NCBI GenBank assembly: GCA_035474375.1
Contig: DATINJ010000248.1
Location: 1-64,000, forward strand
DNA length: 64,000 nucleotides
Source: JANNPJ01 sp035474375
GTDB lineage: Bacteria > Actinomycetota > Actinomycetes > Actinomycetales > Kineosporiaceae
Reading direction: 5' to 3'
Part shown: piece after piece, positions 8,579 through 16,223 of the stretch
How the letters are laid out: every line of letters starts with the position of its first letter
Position numbering within the stretch: the first letter of the stretch is position 1
Position numbers and translations under genes: made by a program
The notes under the pieces: generated by a model
The model's input: the letters and a program-made list of their open reading frames with translations, nothing else
Databases searched by the model: none
Told to the model about the DNA's origin: nothing

Positions 8579-10998
8579 ATCGGGGGAGTGGCCTTGCCCT
8601 GCATGGCGTCCCAGACTCGGGACGGCGTGAGCGGCATGTCGGCGTGCCGAACGCCGTACGGCTTCAGCGCGTCCATCACCGCGTTGACGACCGCCGGTGG
8701 TGACCCGACGGTTGCCGACTCGCCGATCCCCTTCGCCCCGATCGGGTGGTGCGGTGACGGAGTGACGGTGAAACCGGTCTCCCAGTCGGGCACTTCAAGG
8801 GCCGTCGGGATCAGGTAGTCCATCAGCGATCCGCCGAGGCAGTTGCCTTCCTCGTCGAAGGCGATCATCTCCATCAGCGCCATCCCGACCCCGTCGGTCA
8901 GGCCGCCGTGCACCTGGCCCTCGATGATCATGGGATTGATCCGGGTACCGCAGTCGTCGACCGCGATGAACCGGCGGACTTTGACCTCGGCGGTGCCGGG
9001 ATCGACGTCCACCACGCAGATGTACGCCCCGAACGGATAGGTCAGGTTCTCCGGGTTGTAGCAGATCTGCGCTTCCAGGCCACCTTCCAGCCCTTCGGGC
9101 AGGTCGCCCGCGCCGTGCGCCCGCATCGCGATCGCCTGGATCGTGACTGACTTCTCCGGGTCGCCCTTTACGTGGAAGGCGCCCTTCTGCCATTCCAGGT
9201 CGGCGACCGAGACCTCCAGCATGCCGGAGGCGATGATTCGGGCCTTGTCCCTGACCTTACGGGCGACCAGGGCCGCCGCTGCCCCGGAAACCGGGGTCGA
9301 TCGGCTGCCGTAGGTGCCTAGGCCGAATGGGGTGTTGTCGGTGTCGCCGTGGACCACGTCGATGTCGGCCGGAGGGATGCCGATCTCCTCGGCGATGATC
9401 TGGGCGAACGTCGTCTCGTGGCCCTGGCCCTGGGATTGCACCGAGAGTCGAACCACCGCCTTGCCGGTCGGATGCACCCGCAACTCGCAGCCATCCGCCA
9501 TGCCGAGACCAAGGATGTCCATGTCCTTGCGCGGCCCGGCGCCGACCGCTTCGGTGAAGAACGAGATCCCGATCCCCATCAGCTCACCGCGAGCCCGCTT
9601 CTCGGCCTGCTCGGCTCGCAGCTCGTCGTACCCGGCCATTTCCATGGCCAACCGCATGGTCGGTTCGTAGTCGCCGGAGTCGTAGGTCCAGCCGGTCTTG
9701 CTCGTGTAGGGGAACTGCTCGGGCTGAATGAAGTTTTTCAACCGCAGCTGCGCCGGGTCCATCCCGAGTTCGTCGGCCAGGCAGTCGACGATCCGTTCCA
9801 CCAGGTACACCGCCTCGGTGATCCGGAAGGAGCAGGCATACGCCACGCCGCCGGGAGCCTTGTTGGTGTAGACGGCGGTCATCTTGCAGTAGGCGGCTTC
9901 GATGTCGTAGCTGCCGGTGAAGACGCCGAAGAAGCCGGCCGGGTACTTCACCGGGGCGGCGGTGCCGTTGAAGGCGCCGTGGTCGGCGAGAACGTCGGTC
10001 CGGATCGCGAGGATCTTGCCGTCCTGGGTGGCCGCGATCTCACCGCGCATGATGTAGTCCCGGGCAAAGCCCGTGCTGATCAGGTTCTCCGAGCGGTCCT
10101 CCATCCACTTCACCGGCTTGCCGGTGACGATGGAGGCCACGATCGCGCAGACGTACCCCGGGTAGATCGGCACTTTGTTGCCGAAGCCGCCGCCGAGGTC
10201 CGGGGAGATCACTCGGATCTTGTGCTCCGGGAGCCCGGCCACAATGGCGTACAGGGTGCGGTGTGCGTGCGGCGCCTGGGTGGTGGACCAGAGTGTCAGC
10301 TTGCCGTCGACCCGGTCATAGTCAGCGACCGCACCGCAGGTCTCCATCGGCGCCGGGTGCACCCGGGGATAGACGATGTCCTGCTTGACCACGACCACGT
10401 CAGGCCGGGCGAAGATCGCCTCGGTCGCGGCCTCGTCCCCGGTCTCCCAGTCGAAGCAATGGTTGTCGGTCTTGCCGTCCAGGTCGTCGCGGATCACCGC
10501 GGCCTCCGGGGAGAGCGCCCGTCGGGCGTCCACCACCGGCTCCAGGATGTCGTACTCGACCTCGATCAGTTCCAGCGCGTCCCGGGCGGTGTACCGGTCC
10601 TCGGCCACCACGAAGGCGACCTCCTGGCCCTGAAAGCGCACCTTGTCGGTGGCGAGCACGGCCTGGACGTCGTTCGACAGGGTCGGCATCCAGGCCAGGC
10701 CCTGAGCGGCCAGGTCGGCGCCGGTGATCACGGCCTTCACCTTCGGCAGCGCCTGAGCCGCGCTGACGTCGATGCTGATGATCCGGGCATGCGCCACCGG
10801 CGAGCGCAGGATTGCCAGGTGCAGCATCCCGTGCAGTTGGACGTCGTCGACGTACCGGCCGAGGCCGCGGACGAAGCGCGGGTCCTCCTTGCGCAGCATC
10901 CGGCCGTAGCCGACTGGTTTCTGATCATTGTTGACGACGGTCGGGACGGTGCCCTCGCCGGTCGGCGCCTCGACCGGTGCTTCCTCGGTGGTGGTCAT
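8575..10998 (-). CDS. coxL: aerobic CO dehydrogenase, large (molybdenum) subunit, form I
   Basis: An 807-residue catalytic subunit of the xanthine oxidase family, usual length for CoxL. The active-site loop reads AYACSFR at residues 386-392, matching the AYxCSFR signature of form I (true) CO dehydrogenases; Cys389, codon at 9832-9834, is the residue that ligates the copper. The molybdopterin region GGGFGNKVP and the C-terminal GAKGIGESATVGSPP, carrying the conserved catalytic glutamate, are present. It oxidises CO to CO2 with electrons passing through CoxS and CoxM to the respiratory chain. It overlaps coxS and the XdhC gene by four bases each. Confidence 0.96.
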   Translation of the reverse strand: MTTTEEAPVEAPTGEGTVPTVVNNDQKPVGYGRMLRKEDPRFVRGLGRYVDDVQLHGMLHLAILRSPVAHARIISIDVSAAQALPKVKAVITGADLAAQGLAWMPTLSNDVQAVLATDKVRFQGQEVAFVVAEDRYTARDALELIEVEYDILEPVVDARRALSPEAAVIRDDLDGKTDNHCFDWETGDEAATEAIFARPDVVVVKQDIVYPRVHPAPMETCGAVADYDRVDGKLTLWSTTQAPHAHRTLYAIVAGLPEHKIRVISPDLGGGFGNKVPIYPGYVCAIVASIVTGKPVKWMEDRSENLISTGFARDYIMRGEIAATQDGKILAIRTDVLADHGAFNGTAAPVKYPAGFFGVFTGSYDIEAAYCKMTAVYTNKAPGGVAYACSFRITEAVYLVERIVDCLADELGMDPAQLRLKNFIQPEQFPYTSKTGWTYDSGDYEPTMRLAMEMAGYDELRAEQAEKRARGELMGIGISFFTEAVGAGPRKDMDILGLGMADGCELRVHPTGKAVVRLSVQSQGQGHETTFAQIIAEEIGIPPADIDVVHGDTDNTPFGLGTYGSRSTPVSGAAAALVARKVRDKARIIASGMLEVSVADLEWQKGAFHVKGDPEKSVTIQAIAMRAHGAGDLPEGLEGGLEAQICYNPENLTYPFGAYICVVDVDPGTAEVKVRRFIAVDDCGTRINPMIIEGQVHGGLTDGVGMALMEMIAFDEEGNCLGGSLMDYLIPTALEVPDWETGFTVTPSPHHPIGAKGIGESATVGSPPAVVNAVMDALKPYGVRHADMPLTPSRVWDAMQGKATPPI

Positions 10999-11546
10999 AC
11001 CGGATCCCCCACGGTCTCGCTCTGCTTCAACTGATCAGTTTCTTGAAGTTCGGTCACCGGACCGCCCTCCTGTGCCGGGCTCTCGCCGGCCTCCTTCGCC
11101 GCCGCCCACTGAATCGAGCGGACGATCGTGGAGTAGCCGGTGCAGCGGCAGATCTGCCCGGAGATCGCTTCGCGGATTTCCGGCTCGCTGGGGTCCGGGT
11201 TGCGGTTCAGCAGAGCCCGAGCGGTCATCATCATTCCCGGGGTGCAGAACCCGCACTGCAGGCCGTGGCACTCCATGAAGCCTTGCTGGACCGGGTCCAG
11301 GACGTTGTTCTGTTCCAGGCCCTCGACGGTTCGCACCGCCCGCCCGTCGGCCATCGCGGCCAGCACCGTGCAGGACTTGACCGGCTCGTCGTCCATCCAG
11401 ACCACGCAGGTTCCGCAGTTGCTGGTGTCGCAACCCCAGTGCGTACCGGTGAGCCTGAGCTGATCCCGAAGGAAGTGAACCAGCAGCAGGCGGGGTTCGA
11501 TCTCCTCGGTGACCGGCTCGCCGTTGACCGTCATCGAAACCTGCAT
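10995..11546 (-). CDS. coxS: aerobic CO dehydrogenase, small iron-sulfur subunit
   Basis: A 183-residue two-domain [2Fe-2S] protein. The N-terminal plant-ferredoxin-type cluster is given by GCDTSNCGTCVVW plus the cysteine in VKSCT; the C-terminal cluster by GLQCGFCTPGM and GQICRCTGY. Both are complete. It carries electrons from the molybdenum site in CoxL to the FAD in CoxM. The gene follows coxM by two bases and overlaps coxL by four, as expected for stoichiometric subunit synthesis. A slightly extended C-terminal tail (after the second cluster domain) is Glu/Gln-rich and has no obvious motif. Confidence 0.95.
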   Translation of the reverse strand: MQVSMTVNGEPVTEEIEPRLLLVHFLRDQLRLTGTHWGCDTSNCGTCVVWMDDEPVKSCTVLAAMADGRAVRTVEGLEQNNVLDPVQQGFMECHGLQCGFCTPGMMMTARALLNRNPDPSEPEIREAISGQICRCTGYSTIVRSIQWAAAKEAGESPAQEGGPVTELQETDQLKQSETVGDPV

Positions 11547-11548
11547 GT

Positions 11549-12442
11549 TCAGACTCCCGTGGTGATCGGCGCGGGCGTTTGGGTTCGCGCAACGGCTCGG
11601 CGCAGGGCCCGGCGGGTCAGCTCGTCGGCGAGGTGCCGCTTGTACTCGACGGTGCCGCGCATGTCTCGAGTCGGGCTACAGCTCTGGCCGGCGATGGCAC
11701 CGGCCTGGGCGTAGAGCTCTTCGGACGGGGCCTGGCCGCGCATCGCTTCGGAGATCGCCGGGATACCGGTGGTGTTCGGACCGACCGCGGCCAGCCCGAC
11801 TCGGGCATCCACGATCACCCCGTCGTGCACCCAGACCGCGGCGCCGCAAGACGTGACCGCCCAGTCGCCGGCCCGGCGCTCGACCTTCTCGTAGGCGCTG
11901 CCACCGCCGGGCCGGATCGGGATCCGGATCTCGACCAACATCTCGTCGTCCGCGACCGCGGTTTCGTACGGGCCGCGATGGAACTGCTCCATTGTCACCA
12001 CCCGCTCGCCGTCGGCACCGCGGATCACACAGCTGGCGTCCAGCGTGGTGCAGACAGCTGAGAGATCCTCGGACGGATCGGCCTGACAGAGCGAGCCGCC
12101 GAGGGTGCCCCGGTTGCGTACCACCGGGTCGGCGATCACTCGTTCGGCGTCCCGGAAGATCGGAAAGACGGTGGCCAACTGATCGGACTCGAGGAGTTCT
12201 CGATGCCGGGTCATCGCGCCGATCCGGACCTCGGTCGGGCTGAATCGGATGTACCCGAGTTCCCCGTGAAGGTCGTTGATATCGATTACGTAGTCGAGGT
12301 TGACCAGCCGAAGCTTCATCATCGGTAGGAGGCTGTGGCCCCCTGCGATCAACCTGGCCGAGTCGCCCAGTCGACCGAGCAGGCCGATGGCATGCTCGAC
12401 GCTCGTCGCGCGCTCGTACTCGAACGGTGCCGGTACCTGCAT
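11549..12442 (-). CDS. coxM: aerobic CO dehydrogenase, medium FAD-binding subunit
   Basis: A 297-residue FAD-binding subunit. The two FAD motifs are AGGHSLLPMMKLRL and TLGGSLCQADPSED, in the usual order near residues 32 and 110. I placed the start at the ATG at 12442, which has a GGGGAG ribosome site eight bases upstream and gives the family-typical beginning QVPAPFEYERATS; a start 63 bases further upstream would place the gene inside the promoter dyad. CoxM passes electrons to the quinone pool. It heads the operon coxM-S-L-F-D-G-E, the arrangement usual for form I enzymes. Confidence 0.94.
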   Translation of the reverse strand: MQVPAPFEYERATSVEHAIGLLGRLGDSARLIAGGHSLLPMMKLRLVNLDYVIDINDLHGELGYIRFSPTEVRIGAMTRHRELLESDQLATVFPIFRDAERVIADPVVRNRGTLGGSLCQADPSEDLSAVCTTLDASCVIRGADGERVVTMEQFHRGPYETAVADDEMLVEIRIPIRPGGGSAYEKVERRAGDWAVTSCGAAVWVHDGVIVDARVGLAAVGPNTTGIPAISEAMRGQAPSEELYAQAGAIAGQSCSPTRDMRGTVEYKRHLADELTRRALRRAVARTQTPAPITTGV

Positions 12443-12499
12443 GAACGGCTCCCCAAAACGTCGTGGTCGGGAGCAGGATGCGCAGTCCCCACCGTTTCG

Positions 12500-12534
12500 T
12501 GTCAACTGACCTAAGTCTTCGCTTAGGTCAGTTT
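12500..12534. promoter_or_regulatory. perfect dyad and -35-like element between divergent cox genes
   Basis: AACTGACCTAAG at 12504-12515 and its exact inverse CTTAGGTCAGTT at 12522-12533 flank a six-base TCTTCG loop. On the minus strand a consensus TTGACA (12505 to 12500) overlaps the last two bases of one arm, about 58 bases upstream of the coxM start. No T-run follows, so an operator for a dimeric regulator of the divergent cox and xdhC genes is likelier than a terminator. No regulator gene lies inside the cox cluster. Confidence 0.6.
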
Positions 12535-12542
12535 GTCCAGAG

Positions 12543-12573
12543 TTGCCATTTCTACCGAACGCCGATCTAAAAT
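12543..12573 (+). promoter_or_regulatory. candidate promoter of the divergent xdhC/coxI gene
   Basis: TTGCCA at 12543-12548 is followed 17 bases later by TCTAAA (12566-12571), or 19 bases later by TAAAAT (12568-12573), the only A/T-rich stretch here. It would leave a leader of roughly 70 bases ahead of the strong AGGAGGAG ribosome site at 12641-12648. Weak-consensus prediction by eye only. Confidence 0.4.
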
Positions 12574-12650
12574 CGCTGTCCGGGCGCGTTCACTGGACCA
12601 TTGGTACGGACATCCGTCTGGGCCGATGCCGGAGGACCGCAGGAGGAGCC

Positions 12651-13805
12651 ATGCGCGAACTGCTGGACGGTCTGGACCGATGGTTGGCCGAAGGTCGGCC
12701 CGTGGCGATCGCCCGGGTAGTCGACCTGGAGGGCTCCGGTCCTCGGTCGCCCGGAGCGGCAATGGCAGTGACCGCGGACGGCGAGGTGCTCGGGTCGGTC
12801 TCCGGCGGCTGTGTCGAGGGTGCCGTCGTCCAGGCTGCCCTGGACGTCCTGGACAGCGGCGAGCGGCCGGTCCTGAGCTTCGGATATTCCGATGATGACG
12901 CTTTCGCAGTGGGCCTTACCTGTGGCGGGACGATCCAACTCTTCATCGAGCCGCTGGCTGAGTTGACCGTCTACTCGCGGTTGGCGGCGGCGATCCGAGC
13001 CGGAGTCCCGGTCGCACTGGCAACCATGATCAGCGGCCCGGCGGCCGGTTCCACCCTGCTCGTGGGCTCCGGTGCCGACCTCGACGGGACGCTCGAACAG
13101 CCGTCAGTCGGCTCGTTGGGCGACTCCGAACTCGATCGGGTGGTGACCCGGGACGCTGCCGGAGAACTGGCGATCGGAAGCACTCGGGTGCGCCGGTACG
13201 GGCCGCGCGGGGAGGCGCGACGCGATGAGGTCTCAATCTTCATCGAGTCCTTCGTGCCACCGGCCCAGATGATCATCTTCGGTGCGGTGGACTTCGCCGC
13301 CGCATTGAGCCAGGTAGCGAAGGTCCTCGGGTATCGGGTCACGCTCTGCGACGCCCGGGAGATGTTCGCCACCCGAGCTCGGTTCCCCTTTGCCGATGAG
13401 ATCGTTGTCGACTGGCCGCATCGACTGCTGGAACGGATCGGCTCGACGCTGACCCCCCGCGACGCGATCTGCGTACTCACCCACGAGGCCAAGTTCGACG
13501 TCCCGGCCATCGTTGCCGCGCTCGGGACCGACGTTGGTTACCTCGGCGCGATGGGCAGTCGGCGGACCCATGACGATCGGATCCGCCGGCTACGCGATGC
13601 GGGGGTGGACGACGCCGATCTCGCCCGGCTGCGCTCACCGATCGGGCTGGATCTGGGGGCCCTCACGCCGGAGGAGACTGCCGTCTCGATCTGCGCCGAA
13701 GTGATCGCCGCTCGCAGTGGCGCCGACCTCGCCGTCCGCTCGCTCCGGGCCACCGAAGGGCCGATTCATCACCGTGCCCCGCTGGTGCCTGCCGTCAGCG
13801 GCTGA
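12651..13805 (+). CDS. XdhC/CoxI-family molybdenum cofactor maturation protein
   Basis: A 384-residue XdhC/CoxI protein. The N-terminal domain has the family pattern (VDLEGSGPRSPGAAMAV, GSVSGGCVEGAVV, LTCGGTIQLFIEPL with its cysteine), and the C-terminal Rossmann-like domain the segments MIIFGAVDFAAAL, YLGAMGSRRTHDDR and RSPIGLDLGALTPEETAVSI. The ATG at 12651 is preceded by AGGAGGAG at close to ideal spacing, so longer starts are unlikely. It is transcribed away from coxM across a shared control region, and probably helps load sulfurated molybdopterin cytosine dinucleotide into CoxL. Unlike the second XdhC gene in the cluster it has no YHS domain. Confidence 0.9.
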   Translation: MRELLDGLDRWLAEGRPVAIARVVDLEGSGPRSPGAAMAVTADGEVLGSVSGGCVEGAVVQAALDVLDSGERPVLSFGYSDDDAFAVGLTCGGTIQLFIEPLAELTVYSRLAAAIRAGVPVALATMISGPAAGSTLLVGSGADLDGTLEQPSVGSLGDSELDRVVTRDAAGELAIGSTRVRRYGPRGEARRDEVSIFIESFVPPAQMIIFGAVDFAAALSQVAKVLGYRVTLCDAREMFATRARFPFADEIVVDWPHRLLERIGSTLTPRDAICVLTHEAKFDVPAIVAALGTDVGYLGAMGSRRTHDDRIRRLRDAGVDDADLARLRSPIGLDLGALTPEETAVSICAEVIAARSGADLAVRSLRATEGPIHHRAPLVPAVSG

Positions 13806-14114
13806 TCTGAAAGCCCGAGAGGCTCTTCGGAGAATGACGAATAATCTGCCATATTCTTGAATACCCTTTATCGGACAAAGGTAACGGGATGCCGAATGCC
13901 GCTTTGCGGCAGCCGGGTGAGGGTGTTTACTGCCGTTGCAGGAGAATGTCTTCTTCGAAGGAAAATGCATCGGTGCGGTCAATCCCGTGTCCCGTGCTCG
14001 GCCTCGACTGAGATCGGCCTGGCCCCGCCGGTCGCAGTCGCTCGATACTTGCGGGTATCCGGCGATTCGTTCGAAGTCTTGTTCTAAAGGGTCGAGTGGC
14101 GGCGAGGGTCATCG
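13806..14114 (+). other. 309-base intergenic region with a small hairpin
   Basis: I see no convincing gene here. A short hairpin, TGCCGC-TTT-GCGGCA, lies at 13897-13911, within a stretch that also offers CAAAG/CTTTG pairing around it; the surrounding bases (about 13865-13930) could be a structured leader, but they match no riboswitch consensus I can recall. The promoter of the two-component genes should be in this region, with A/T-rich bases near 13840-13870. Confidence 0.35.
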
Positions 14115-14501
14115 GTGGCGCACATTCTGGTGATTGAGGATGATCGGGAGATCCGGGACCTGATCGCCCTGCGGCTACTCATGGTCGGCCACTCTGTCCT
14201 CGCCATCTCGGACGCGGTCGGAGCGCTGGATACAGTGGACCGCATTGGCGCTCCCGACCTCTACGTAATCGATGTCGGGTTACCGGATATCGATGGATTT
14301 CGGCTGCTAGGCCGGTTGCGCGAGGTGGGGGTGAACGCTCCGACGATCTTCCTGTCGGCGCACGCCCAGGCGAGCGAGGTTGGGCTCGGAACCGCGATGG
14401 GGGCGAAGTACCTGACCAAACCGTTCGGCTCAAGGACGCTGATCGGTGCAATCGACGAGGTGCTGTCCGGGCGTGATGTTCCGGTTGGTAGTGCGGAATG
14501 A
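14115..14501 (+). CDS. stand-alone response regulator receiver protein
   Basis: A 128-residue receiver domain with no output domain. The acidic pair is Glu8-Asp9-Asp10 (VIEDD), the phosphoacceptor is Asp53 (YVIDVGLPDIDG), the switch Ser/Thr lies in TIFLSAHA, and the conserved Lys is in YLTKPFG, so it should be phosphorylatable. It starts at a GTG with GAGGG a few bases upstream. A hybrid histidine kinase begins 55 bases downstream, its likely partner. Single-domain receivers usually act by protein contact or as phosphate relays rather than on DNA. Confidence 0.9.
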   Translation: MAHILVIEDDREIRDLIALRLLMVGHSVLAISDAVGALDTVDRIGAPDLYVIDVGLPDIDGFRLLGRLREVGVNAPTIFLSAHAQASEVGLGTAMGAKYLTKPFGSRTLIGAIDEVLSGRDVPVGSAE

Positions 14502-14556
14502 TGAACGAATTGCTGACACAGATTGATGGCACAGATTCGACGGGCGGAGGGGGCCG

Positions 14557-16122
14557 ATGAATGTGGGCAGGAAGCTGCGGTTGCTGATCGTTGAGCAACA
14601 ACAAGAGGATGCCGAACGGTTGGTGGCAGAACTTGTTCGGGCTGGATTTGAACCGGATTGGTTGCGGGTGGAAACCCCGGAGGATCTGATTCAGGGGCTC
14701 TATCCGGCGCCGAACGTTATTCTGTGTGATCACGGCACACCAGGGCTGGACGCCGTGGAAGTATTGACCACTTTGCGCCGGCACCGCGTCGATTCACCAC
14801 TGATCGTCGTCTCTGGGCAGCTCGACGAGGAGATCTGTGTCAAGACGCTGCGGATGGGTGCCGCGGACTACCTGCTGAAGGACCGGCTGGCCCGGCTCGG
14901 GCCGGCCGTGGAGCATGCCCTCGTCACTCGGCGGTTGGAGATCGAGAAACGAGAGGCCGAGCGCAAGGAACGCGAGACGGCGAGCATTCTGCGCGGGTTG
15001 GTGGCACACGCCCCGGCTGCGCTCAGCGTGAAGTCGGTGGACGGTACCTATCTCCTCGCCAACCGGCAGTTCGAGGTGCTGCGCGGGGTGCCGACCGGCA
15101 CGCTGATCGGTCGTCTGGATGCGGAGGTCTTCCCGGTGCAGCAGGCCCGCGAGATGACCGCGTTGGATGCGTGCTGCTTGCGGGATCTGACCGTGATGGA
15201 ACGGGAGGAGGAAATCGTCGAGCCTTCCGGTAAGCGCAACGTCCTCTGTATCCGGTATCCGGTGATCGACGACACCGGTGAAGTCTTCGGGATCGGTGCC
15301 ATCTATCTGGACATCACCCGGCAGAAACGCGTCGAGGCGCAACTGCGCACGGCCCGGGCCGAGATGCTCTCCCGGGCCGAGATGCTCGGTGCGGGCATCG
15401 AGCAGTTACGCGAACTCAACCGGCTGAAGAGTCAGTTCGTCGACGCCGTCAGCCACGAACTGCGGACGCCGTTGACGAGCATTCGGGGCTACCTCGAGCT
15501 GCTCCGGGACGACGACGTAGACCTGGCCGAAGACCTGGCCCGTCGATGTCTCGATGTGATCGACCGAAACAGCGAACATCTGATGGGTCTGGTCGAGGAC
15601 CTGCTGATCCTGTCCCAGGTGGACTCGGCAGACATTGCCCCGCTGACGAGACCGACGAAGCAGGTGTCGATCCCGGAAGTCGTCTCCAGCGCGGTGTCGA
15701 TTCTGCGGCCCAGTGTGCAGCAGGCCGGGTTGTCACTGTCGGTCCGACTGGACCAGGTGGTGCCGCCGGTCAACGGGGATCGCGATCAGCTCGAGCGGGT
15801 GGTGATGAACCTGCTGTCGAATGCGGTGAAGTTCTCACCGGTGGACGCTGCTGGTGCGATCGAGGTGTCGGTTTTCAGCCAGGACGACTCGGTGACGGTG
15901 TCAGTCAGTGACCGGGGGATCGGGATTGGCGCGCAGGATCGAGATCAACTTTTCACCCGCTTCTTCCGCTCGGTGGCCGCCAGGGATCGCGGAATCCCCG
16001 GCAGTGGGCTGGGACTGGCCGTCGTCAAGGGAATCGTGGACAGCCACGGCGGAACGATCAGCGTGGCATCCACCCCCGGACGCGGGACAACGATGATCGT
16101 CCAGCTGCCGGCCACAGTCTGA
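14557..16122 (+). CDS. receiver-PAS-histidine kinase
   Basis: A 521-residue cytoplasmic kinase without membrane helices. Domains: an N-terminal receiver (1-125) with phosphoacceptor Asp58 in ILCDHGTPG but Glu13-Gln14 where an acidic pair is normal; a PAS domain (about 150-255, VKSVDGTYLLANRQFEVL); a short coiled linker; HisKA with His300 in AVSHELRTPLTS; and a HATPase domain with N-box NLLSNAVKFSP, G1 VSDRGIGIG and G2 GSGLGLAVVKGI. The catalytic core is intact. The single-domain receiver upstream is the probable target. The odd receiver may sense rather than accept phosphate. Confidence 0.92.
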   Translation: MNVGRKLRLLIVEQQQEDAERLVAELVRAGFEPDWLRVETPEDLIQGLYPAPNVILCDHGTPGLDAVEVLTTLRRHRVDSPLIVVSGQLDEEICVKTLRMGAADYLLKDRLARLGPAVEHALVTRRLEIEKREAERKERETASILRGLVAHAPAALSVKSVDGTYLLANRQFEVLRGVPTGTLIGRLDAEVFPVQQAREMTALDACCLRDLTVMEREEEIVEPSGKRNVLCIRYPVIDDTGEVFGIGAIYLDITRQKRVEAQLRTARAEMLSRAEMLGAGIEQLRELNRLKSQFVDAVSHELRTPLTSIRGYLELLRDDDVDLAEDLARRCLDVIDRNSEHLMGLVEDLLILSQVDSADIAPLTRPTKQVSIPEVVSSAVSILRPSVQQAGLSLSVRLDQVVPPVNGDRDQLERVVMNLLSNAVKFSPVDAAGAIEVSVFSQDDSVTVSVSDRGIGIGAQDRDQLFTRFFRSVAARDRGIPGSGLGLAVVKGIVDSHGGTISVASTPGRGTTMIVQLPATV

Positions 16123-16223
16123 CCTGATCGCTGCCCGTTCCGCGGACCTGTATCTGAACGGCCGTCGGTTTTCTCTCCTCCAGGGGAATTACTGAGTACG
16201 GGGGAAATGCCGCCACGCCAGGG

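Noticed and set aside
9349..11034. Plus-strand 561-codon frame opposite coxL
   Set aside because: Antisense to coxL, whose catalytic motif and length are canonical.
12504..12533. The cox dyad as a transcription terminator
   Set aside because: It lies between divergent gene starts, with no transcript expected to end there and no T-run.
13857..14087. 76-codon frame in the gap before the receiver gene
   Set aside because: No ribosome site, no recognisable composition, and the region contains hairpins; I treat it as intergenic.
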